Made by a program: the position numbers and the translations under genes. 23,400 nucleotides of DNA from JBBQWR01 sp038210495 (lineage in GTDB: Bacteria > Planctomycetota > Planctomycetia > Pirellulales > DATAWG01): the NCBI GenBank assembly GCA_038210495.1, contig JBBQWR010000063.1, positions 1 through 23,400 of the forward strand. Direction: 5' to 3'. The notes beneath the pieces were generated by a model, which was given only the letters and a program-made list of their open reading frames with translations, had not been told where the DNA came from and made no database searches. Position 1 is the first letter of the stretch; every line of letters starts with the position of its first letter. Positions 1 through 9,900 of the stretch are shown here, piece after piece.

Positions 1-121
1 GACCAACCTCCATGAACCAAAGGATTCGTTCCGTCAGGCGACAACAATTGTCGCCCCGAAATCCATCCTTCGCTGTCAGCCTTGCCCAAACCAGTGTACA
101 TGGTGATAATTTGTATAGGCT

Positions 122-637
122 GTGATGCGTTCGCCCTGGCCGACAAGTGGACCGTGTAGCCCATCGCGCGGTCCAGCGGGAACCGGCGTCAACGGTTCGA
201 TCGCCTCCGGCAGTTTCACGGTCGCCGATACGCAACTGGCGCCGGGCGACTTCTCGTCGGGAGGAGTTTATTACAACTTCTCGCTCACGATTTCGAATAT
301 CCCGGGCGGCGGACCGACTTCATTCACCTCGGGCTTAAGCGATATGAACAGCTCGTGGTTGGACATCGATCCCAGTGGCGCCGCGTACGTCGGTCCGTAT
401 GGCGGCAAGGGTTACGGTCCGCCAGAGGAAAATCACTACGATCTGGGCCAGCCGTCTCAATTGCCGTCTTTCATCTATCAGAACGCATTAACGTACAACG
501 GCTTCGCGAGAGATCTCATGACGTGGTCGGTGGCGAGTCCCATCGCCGTCCCCGAACCCGGCTCGGCGCCGCTCCTCTTGGTCGCAATCATCGTCGGCGG
601 CTTGTGGCTAAAAAGCCCTCTCAAAACCGCCTCGTAA
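122..637 (+). CDS. PEP-CTERM sorting domain protein, probably frameshifted at its N-terminus
   Basis: The C-terminus carries AVPEPG, a hydrophobic stretch (PLLLVAIIVGGLWL) and a lysine-containing end. This is the PEP-CTERM layout recognised by exosortase-type sorting systems, so the product is expected to be exported and anchored or processed at the cell envelope. The middle (SGSFTVADTQLAPGDF, YYNFSLTISNIPGGGP) resembles small secreted beta-rich PEP-CTERM proteins. The first 15-17 residues (MMRSPWPTSGPCSPSRG) look like non-native translation. In the neighbouring frame, 100-159 reads MVIICIGCDAFALADKWTV followed by TAG, which looks like the end of a signal peptide. The real gene therefore probably started upstream or just before the window and changed frame between about 150 and 175. 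No convincing ribosome-binding site precedes position 122. It may be a pseudogene or contain a sequencing error. The sorting tail is clear; the start is not. Confidence 0.6.
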   Translation: MMRSPWPTSGPCSPSRGPAGTGVNGSIASGSFTVADTQLAPGDFSSGGVYYNFSLTISNIPGGGPTSFTSGLSDMNSSWLDIDPSGAAYVGPYGGKGYGPPEENHYDLGQPSQLPSFIYQNALTYNGFARDLMTWSVASPIAVPEPGSAPLLLVAIIVGGLWLKSPLKTAS

Positions 638-796
638 AATGGCCTGAGAGAAGGGCCCGCCGCAGTTCTCGGGTAGGCTCTAATTTCACGACTTTCGGCT
701 TGAGCGACAAGCTTCGCCATTCGCGGAGGGGGGGAAAAGCGAAATATCCTCAAAAAAATGTTGGCCTAATTGGCAATTAAGGATTACGATCAAGGC

Positions 797-822
797 CTAG
801 CTCCCCGTTGCCAGGGAGCTAG
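797..822. repeat. Perfect 9-bp palindrome with 8-nt loop (REP-like)
   Basis: CTAGCTCCC (797-805) and GGGAGCTAG (814-822) are exact inverted repeats around CGTTGCCA. No T-run follows, so it is a poor intrinsic terminator. It resembles the dispersed short palindromes found elsewhere in this window. It lies in the 319-base gap between the PEP-CTERM fragment and the giant gene, which otherwise shows nothing I can identify. Confidence 0.55.
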
Positions 823-943
823 CTCGGGGGCGCCGTGCGTCTGTCAACTACCGGTTTGATCGGCTGGGAGTAAGAGGACGCCTTCCTGCGTATTCGGAGT
901 TCAATCCGCAGTCGCCCATCGCGACCTCGGTGAGCCTAACTTC

Positions 944-949
944 AGAGGA
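944..949 (+). promoter_or_regulatory. Ribosome-binding site that fixes the start of the giant gene
   Basis: AGAGGA lies 7 nt before the ATG at 957. This favours that ATG over the in-frame GTG at 930. Starting at 957 also gives a clean signal peptide (MLLEKFVR, then LSLFAILLLSTSTVV, then AA). Confidence 0.6.
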
Positions 950-956
950 CTTGCCA

Positions 957-3900
957 ATGCTATTGGAAAAATTCGTTCGTCTCTCGCTTTTTGCGATCCT
1001 CTTGCTCTCGACGAGCACGGTAGTCGCCGCGACCGAGAACATCATGCCGCTGGGGGATTCGATCACCTACGGCAATTCCGGCACGGAAACCGGCGGCTAT
1101 CGGGCGCCTCTTTATACCGATCTAACCAGCGCCTCGTTCAATGGCGGTAATTTCCAATTCGTCGGGAGCGTAACCGGCGACCCCGGCTCGCTGCCCGCCA
1201 ACCAGCAGGCTCATGAGGGGCATCCAGGATACCGCACCGATCAGATTCTGCAGGGAATCACCCCGGTCGGGAGTGGCGGTCTCGGGTGGCTGAACGTCAA
1301 CCCAGATCTTGTGCTCTTGCACATCGGCACCAACGACGCCGGACAAGGAATCGCCGAAAGCACGGCCGTGGCGAACGTCGCCAGCATCATCGACGCGATC
1401 GAATCGCATAACGGTCTGACGAAAGTCTATCTCGCCGAGATTCTTCCCTTTCCGGGCCACGATTCCTGGATCAGCCAGTTCAACTCGGATTTAAGCGCCC
1501 TGGCGGCCACCAAGAACGGCGCGGGCGACCATGTCACGATCGTGGACATGAACACCAACTATTTTTCGTCCGGCAACGTATTGCCCGACGGAGTGCATCC
1601 CAACGCGGCCGGCTATAGCTGGATGGCTCAGCAGTGGTCGACGGCCGTCACGAGTTCGTCCGTTGCTCCGGCGACGCTGACTTGGAACGCCAGCGCGGGC
1701 GCCACCGTGACCGACGGGGGCGGTAGTTGGGACACGTCGACGCCGAATTGGAACAACGGCTCGGGGAACGTTGCCTGGGTCAACGCGAACAACGACATCG
1801 CAACGATCGGCAATCACAATGGCCCGGCCGGCACGATCGCGTTGGCCACCGGCATCACCGTCGGCGGACTTGTGTTCAATCCCGCCAGTAGCGGGAATTA
1901 CACGATCGCCGGTAATACGTTGACGTTCGGCGGCGCGGGCGCGACGGTGACGACCAATGTCGACGCCACGATCAGTAGCGCTATCGCCGGGTCGGCGACG
2001 CTTGTGAAACTGGGCGCGAACATGCTCACCTTGAACGGCGCGAGCAATTACACGGGCAGTGTCAGCGTGAGCGGCGGCACGCTCCGCGTGGCTCCAGGCG
2101 GGTCGCTGTCCCTGGGCGGCGGCTTGACGGTCAATGGCGCCGGCTCGGTCGCAAATTTGGCTGGCGATTTCAATCTCACGACTGGCAGCGGCAACGTGAC
2201 GACGCAAAATGGCGGCGTGCTCAACTGGAGCGGCACGGGCACAATCGGCGGCGCCTCGACCGGCGCCATTCTGGTTGGCTCGGGCAGCGCCGGTACTTTC
2301 AACATGACCGGCGGCACGCTGAATGTGAATTACGCCAACAACGACGGTCTTGGAATCGGTTGGCAGCAGGGTGGGGTCGGCTCCCTGAACATTTCGGGCG
2401 GCACAATCAATATGTCGAGCGGGAGCACTTTTCTGGTCGGTTTCGGCGGAAGCACCGCCGTGGGAACGCTGACCATCGGCGGAACGGGCGTGCTGAACTT
2501 GGCCGCAGGCGCCCAAGTCTTCATCGGTGGCGGAGTCAACGGTAGCAATGCCTACGGCGCTGGCACATGGACTATCAATAATGGCGGCACGGTCAACGTC
2601 GCGGCGGGCGGCGGATTTCCTAATGACAATGTCTACCTGGCCGGCTACGGCGGCTCGGGCGTGATCAACCTGAATGGCGGTTTGCTCAGCTCGGCCCGCA
2701 GTTTCTTCAACGGCGGCCCCAGCACGATCAATTTCAACGGTGGCACGCTGCAATCCACTGTCTCAAATGGCAATCTGATCAGTGTGAATAACGCCTACGT
2801 CCAGGCCGGCGGCGCGGTGTTCGACACGATGGCCAACGGCGTCGTGATCAACCAAGCGCTACAACACGATCCGGCGCTGGGAGCAACACTCGACGGAGGA
2901 CTCACGAAGATCGGCAGCGGAGCGCTCACGCTGGGTGGCGCGAACACCTACACGGGCGCCACAACGATCAATGGCGGTATTCTCGGGGCCGGCGATTCGA
3001 ATCTTGGGAGCGGCGCCACGATGGTCGTCCTAAATGGTGGCACGCTGCAAAATTCCAGCGCCATCGTCGCCGCCGGTCGGCCCCTCGTCCTTGGCGCGGC
3101 TGGGGGAACCATCAACACGAATGGCTCGACGACGAACTTTTCCTTGGTCAGCGGCAATGGAGCGTTGACCAAGAGTGGCGCCGGAACGCTAAATTTACTG
3201 GGCTCCAGCAGCGGCAACGGTGGCGCGACGATTAGCCAGGGCACGCTGCGCGTCGCCAATACCGCCGCGCTCGGCGCCGGACCGGTCACGCTCAGCGGCG
3301 GAACTCTGCAATTGGCTGGCCGGCTGCAATCCCAACAACACGCCGTCGGCGTTACCGGCTTTAACCAAGATGTGATCTGGGGCAATGGCGAATCGGCGGC
3401 TCCGGCTGGCGGCACGACCACCAACGTCGTCAGTTGGGATTGGTACGAACATGGCGCGGGCGCCGGGTCGCAAGGATTGCCGGTCAATTCAGGGGCCGCG
3501 CCTCGCACATTCACCAGCGCCTATAACGGCGCCGTGCAATTTCAATATGCTCCCTACGCCGGAGCCAATTCGCTGATTTTGCCGACGACCGGCGCCAATG
3601 GCGCGCTCACGCTGACCACTCCCGGTAGCTTTCAAGCAATCCAGTTTCTGACCTCGTCGCAGTTGTCCACGAATTGGACCGCGACGCTCAATTTTGCCGA
3701 CGGGGCGCCCACGACCGTCGTCAGCGGGTCCGACATCGATTGGACTTTCAACGGTCCCAACGCGATTTCCAATATCGGGCTAGTGCAACAGAATAATACG
3801 GGCTACTACGCAAACACGTTGAACATGTTCGAGCACGATTTCGCGCTCAGCCCGGCCGATCAAGCCAGAACGCTCACGTCGATCACATTCAACGCGACGA

Positions 3901-6900
3901 ATGCGGCAGGCGCCGGGTTGGCCGTCTTCGCCGTTAGCGGTCAAGACGCCGCGCCGGCCGCTTCGCAAACCTACGCCAATACGATCAATGTGACCGCCAA
4001 CTCGGCGATCGACATTCAGTCGACGTCGAGCGCGACCGTCGGACCCTTGTCGATCGGCGCCGCCACGCTCTCCGTCACGGGAGGATCGGGCGCCAACTTG
4101 TCTTTCGGAACCACGACGCTGACCGGGAATGCCACGGTTGCGCCGGCCTCCGGCGTGACTCTCGCGCTCTCGGATGTCGGCGATGGCGGCGGTAATTTTT
4201 CATTGACTCAAAACGGCGCGGGCACGACACGCATCACCGGCTCGGCGACCTATGGCGGCGCGACCAACGTCAGCGCGGGCGCCCTGACTGTCGCGTCAAC
4301 GGGCACACTCAATGGCGCCGGAGGCCTGTCGGTCAACGGCAGCTCGGCCGTCGCCAATTTGGGCGGCGCGTTCAACCAGACGACGGGCGGCGGCGGCGTG
4401 TCGATCTCGGGTGGAGGCACGGTCAATTGGAGCGGCGCCGGAACGATCGGACAGGCGAGCGCCGGGACAATCTTGATTGGCAATGGCAGCGTCGGCACGT
4501 TCAACATGACCGGCGGCTCGCTGAACGTGAATTACGCCAACACCAATGGTTTCGGCATCGGTTGGAACGATAACGGAGTGGGCACGCTGAACGTCTCGGG
4601 TGGCGCGATCACCGTCTCCGCCGGCGATGTGTTCTATCTCGGCGCCGGAGCGGCGACCGCCGTCGGCACGGTCAATGTCACTGCCGCCGGGGTGCTCAAT
4701 ATCGGTGGTGGTGGCGGAAGAATCTTTATCGGTGGCGCCACGGCTGGCGGCCAACCGGCCGGAAGCGGTTTTCTTAACGTCGCCAGCGGCGGCGTCATTA
4801 ATGTCTCGCCAGCCGGGGCGTTTCCCAACGATCGGGTTTATCTCGCCGGCTTCGGCGGCTCGGGAACGATCAACGTCAACGCCGGCGGCTTGCTCAGCAC
4901 GGCGCGGCCATTTGGCGCCGGCGGCACGAGCGTTTTCAATTTCAATGGAGGAACGCTGCAAGCGACCACCTCGCTGAACGATCTCATCAACGTCAATAAC
5001 GGCGTCATCATCAAAGCCGGCGGCGGAACGATCGATACGATGGCCAACACCGTGACTCAAAACGCTCCGCTGCTTACCGATCCATCGCTGGGCGCCACGC
5101 TGGACGGTGGTCTGACCAAAAGCGGCGGCGGTTCGCTGACGTTGAACGCCGCCAGCACCTACACGGGCGGCACGTCGATCAATGGCGGGACGCTCATCGT
5201 CGCCGCCGATCCGGCACTCGGCGCCGCGGCCGGCGCCTTGCGGTTTAATGGCGGGGCCCTGCAAACCGCCGCCGCCCTGAGCAGCGCAAGACCGGTCACG
5301 TTCAACGCGGCAGGGGGCACGGTCAATACGGGCGGTTTCAATTCGACCCTCAGCGGCGCCGTCAACGGCGGCGGGCAGTTAATCAAGACCGGCGCCGGAA
5401 CACTCGCGCTGATCGGGGCCAATTCCGGCACGGGCGGCGCGCTCGTCAACCAAGGCGTCCTGCGCGTCGGCGCTGCCAATTCGCTCGGCTCGGGAACGGT
5501 GACACTGGCCGGCGGCACGTTGCAGTTGGCCGGGCAATCGCAAGCGCCGCAGACGGTCATGCCCATCAGCAGCGGCTTCAATCAGGACATCATTTGGACC
5601 AGCGGCGAAGGAACTCATCCCGCGGACGGAACCACGACCGATTTCGCCAGTTGGGTTTGGTATGAGAAGGGCACGGGTAGTGGCCAGTTCGGGCTGCCCG
5701 TCAATTCCGGCGCGACCCCGCGCACCTTCACCAGCGCTTTCAATCCCAGCGTGCAATTCCAGTTCGCGCCTTATGGAGACAGCACTGCCCGGAACAACAA
5801 TGGAATGATCCTCAAAAGCGGCAACGCGAGCGGGACGTTGAGCTTGGCCACGCCAGGACACTTTCAATCGCTGCAGATCCTGACGACTTCGCAGCAGTCA
5901 ACGGTGTGGAACGCCACATTGTACTTCACCGACAACTCGCACACGACGACGGCCAACGTCTCCGACCCCGACTGGGTTAGCAATGGGCAAAACGCCCTCT
6001 TGAACACCGGTTTGGTGCAATACAACAACAGCGGCTACTATGGCGGGGCGCTGAATCTTTTCGAACACGATTTCGTCCTTTCCGGCACAGACCAAGCCAA
6101 AACGCTCGACCACGTAACGATCAATGGAGTGAACTTCGGCGGATTGGGATTGGTCGTGTTCGGCCTCAGCGGCCAGACCGCCGTCGCCACTCCGCAAATG
6201 TATTCCAATACCGTGAGTCTCACGTCCGACTCAACGATCGATCTGCAAACTTATCCAGTGGCGACACTCGGCAATCTGACGATCGGCTCGAATAAACTAT
6301 CGATCACGGGACTCGGCGGAGGCGCCTTGACGCTCGGCGCCACCACGCTCTCGGGCAATCCGACATTCGACGTGGCGGCGGGCACGGCGCTCGCGCTGGG
6401 CGCGCTCGACGACGGCGGCACGCCGCGCACAATTACCAAGAGCAGCGCTGGATCTCTCACGCTGGCCTCTCCGGCCGCGAGCCTCGTAAGCGGCACGCAA
6501 GTCAATATCACCGCCGGCACGCTTAACTCGAACCACGCCACTGCCCTAGGAACTCTCGCGGCGGTGGATGTCAGCGGCGGCGCGAGCCTGAATCTTGGCG
6601 CTAGCCAACAGATCGGCGCCCTAACCAACGTCGGCACGGTGCGACTCAATGGCTCGACGCTCACGGTGGGCAGCACCAACAACCTGTCGTCGAGTTTCGC
6701 GGGGGTCATCGCCGATGGGTCGTCCGCCGGCGCCTTGGTGAAATCCGGCGGCGGCACGTTCAGCCTCAGCGGCGCCAACAGTCACAGTGGTGGCACGACC
6801 GTGGCCCAAGGGACACTAGCCGTTTCGCAGATTGTCGGCAGCACGCCGCTTGGTTCCGGGTCGGTTACGCTCGCCGGAGGCACGTTGCGACTGGCCGGTC

Positions 6901-9900
6901 AGAATGCCTTGGTCACCGTGCAACGCATGGTTCCCGTGAGCGGTTACAATCAGGATTTGATCTGGGGCAATGGCGAGGCGGCCACTCCCGCCGCTGCCAC
7001 GACGAACAATTTAGTTTCCTGGGACTGGTACGAAAACGGGGCCGGTGGCGCCGGCGTGCCGCAGGGTCTGCCGGTCAATTCGGGCGCCGCCCCGCGAACC
7101 TTCACCAGCGCCTTCAATTCCAGCGTGCAATTTCAATTGGCCGACTATGGCTCGACCGCGGGCCGCAATAACAACGTCACGATCGTTACCACGGGCGCCA
7201 GCGCCACGATGATGCTTGCCACCCCGGGCAAATTTCAATCTTTGCAATTTCTCGATACGTCTCAAGGCGACAACAATGGCGTTGGCACGGCCTGGAACGC
7301 CACGCTTAACTTCGCCGACGGCTCGCAGTCGACCGTGAGCGTCGCAAATGAGGCCGACTGGACCCGCAACGGACAGATCGCACTTCCCAACACGGGCTTG
7401 GTCCAAAACAACAATAGCGGCTATTACAATAATCAACTCAGCTTGTTCGAGCACGACTTCACCTTGTCCGCGGCCGATCAGGCCAAGACGCTCTCATCCG
7501 TGACGCTCAACACGACCGCCTCGTCCGGCACGGGGTTGGCTTTCTTTGCCCTGAGTGGTCAAGCCCTGGTAGCCGGGTCCTATTCGGCGTCGCAGTCCTA
7601 CGCCAACGCGATCAATGTCACGGCCGACTCGACGATCGACGTGCAAAATAGCGGGGCTGCCTCGGTCGGCGCGCTGATGATCGGCAGAAAGCAATTGTCG
7701 CTGACGGGAGTCAGCGGCGCGAGCGCGACGACGGGCCCGGTCACTCTGACGGGCAATGCCACGTTCAATCCCGCCCCCAATACGTCCTTCGCGCTCGGGT
7801 CGATCGGCGGCGCGGCGGGCAATGGCATCAACGTCACCGGCGGCGGCGCGGTCGTCTTGGGCAACTCCAACAGCTTCACCGGTCCGATCAATATTGCCGG
7901 CGGCACGCTGCGATTGGCCGACGGTTCGACGAACAACGTCGCGGCGTCTCCCTCGATCAACCTCTCGGTCGGCGGCACGCTCGATGTTTCCGGCTTGCAG
8001 TCCGGCGCGATCCGGCTGGGGGCCGGGGCAACGACGCAAACGCTCGCCGGAAATGGCGCGATTCACGGCGCCGTGGTCGTTACGAGCGGCAGCACGATCG
8101 GCGGAGTCAGCGGCGGGACCCTGGCCATCGACGGCGCGGGTGGGTTGACCCTAAACGCCGGCTCAATCTCCAGCTTCGCTTTGGCCGGCGCGGCGCCCGG
8201 CGCCGGCGGAACCGGCTTGATTAGCCTAACGACCGGCAGCTTGACCCTGAACGGCAGCGGCTCGCCGTTCACGATCGCCATCACGGGCGCATCGGTCGCG
8301 GCCGGCACTTACGATTTGTTTTCGTTCCCGACGGGAACCGGTCCAGGCAACGGCTTCACGCTTTCCAATCTGACGGGCCAAAATTTTGGCCTCAATCTCA
8401 CCTACGGCGCCCATGAGATCGACCTCGTGGTCACCAACCCGTCCGGCACGTCGCAGTGGAACTCGACATCCAGCGGCAATTGGAGCATTACGGCCCTCTG
8501 GCAAGGCAACGTGTATCCCAATGGTTTGGATCAGACGGGTCACGGTCAAGCGGCCACGCTCGGCAATGGAGCGACGGTCAACATCGCCAATCCGCCGACT
8601 GCTACGATCGACGTCACCGTCGACGGCAGTTACTCGATCGGTTCGTTGGCCGTCACCAACAATCAAGGCACAACCTACCACGTGCTCACGGGCGGCGCGG
8701 GCACGGGATTGACGCTCAATAACGGCGGCTTCGGCGCCACGGTCTCGGTGGCGGCCAGCGCCGGCAATCCCACGATCTCCGCCAATCTCGCGTTGGGCGA
8801 CACGGCCGGCGCCACGTTCAGCGTCGCCAGCGGCAGCACGCTGGATGTCAGCGGCGTCGTCAGCGGTACGGGCGGTGGACTCGTCAAGACCGGCGCGGGC
8901 ACCCTACGGCTGGACAATCACAACACTTACGGCGGCAATTCCACGGTCAACGGCGGCACGCTCCGCGCGATGGGCTCCAGTGCCTTGGGCGCAGGCGGTG
9001 GGACGCTCACCGTCAACGGCTCTGGGGGGATCGGAACGCTGGTCGATCTCAACGCCAATCAATCGCTGAGCGGCCTCTCGGGCTCGATCGCCGGCGGGTC
9101 GGCTCGGGTTCAGGTCCGCTCCGGGGCCACGCTCACCGTTACCGGCGGTTCGACCTCCTCGGCCGATTTGGAACTGGGGGCCGTCGGTCCTCTGCCGATC
9201 AGCACGGGCAATTTGATCAAGAACGGCGCCGGCGTTCTGGAGGTCACCGGGGCCACCAAGTTCCACGACAACAGCGCGATTGCGGTCTCCGGAACGGGTG
9301 GGCTGAAGTTGATCTCGGCCAGCGGCTCGTCGATCGGCTCGGGAGTCACTGCCACGGTTGGCTCGGGCTCCACGCTGGAACTGGCGGGCAGCCAGTCGTC
9401 GCTGGGCGTTTCCGGCGGCAATCGCGCGACGATCACCAACGACGGCGGACTTATCGTGACTGGCCCGACGAGTCAAGTGGTCGGCGGCATCGACAATTCG
9501 GACTCGACACGCGGCACGATTGCGCTCAATAGCGGCAGCAATCTGACGGTGGATCACGTGAACCAATCGTCGCTCTCGATCGGCAGTGGCGCGACGTTCA
9601 CTTTGAATGCCAGCGACCCGAGCGGGAATCCGCTCTCCGACGCCGCAGCGACACTCGGCGGCGGCTCGTCAATGAGTTTCGCCAGTCTGTCGTCGACCGG
9701 CGCCCCGACCGGCGGCCTGGGTTCGCTCCGCTTGGCGCAGCTCTTGGCTACCAGACCCTTTGGCGCGGGGGTCGGTTCACCGAGCCTACTTAACGCCGGT
9801 TCGTCGTCCGGTGCGACCGCATCGTCGGGCGCAAGTCTGGGCGGCGGACTCAGCGGCAGTGGCGTGGCGGCCGTGCCCGAGCCTTCCACGCTGGGGGCTG

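Noticed and set aside
1491..2753. Long minus-strand open frame (420 codons) opposite the giant gene
   Set aside because: It is an antisense shadow of repetitive GC-rich coding sequence. Its composition is Arg/Ala/Asp-rich without domains, and similar frames recur opposite each repeated module.
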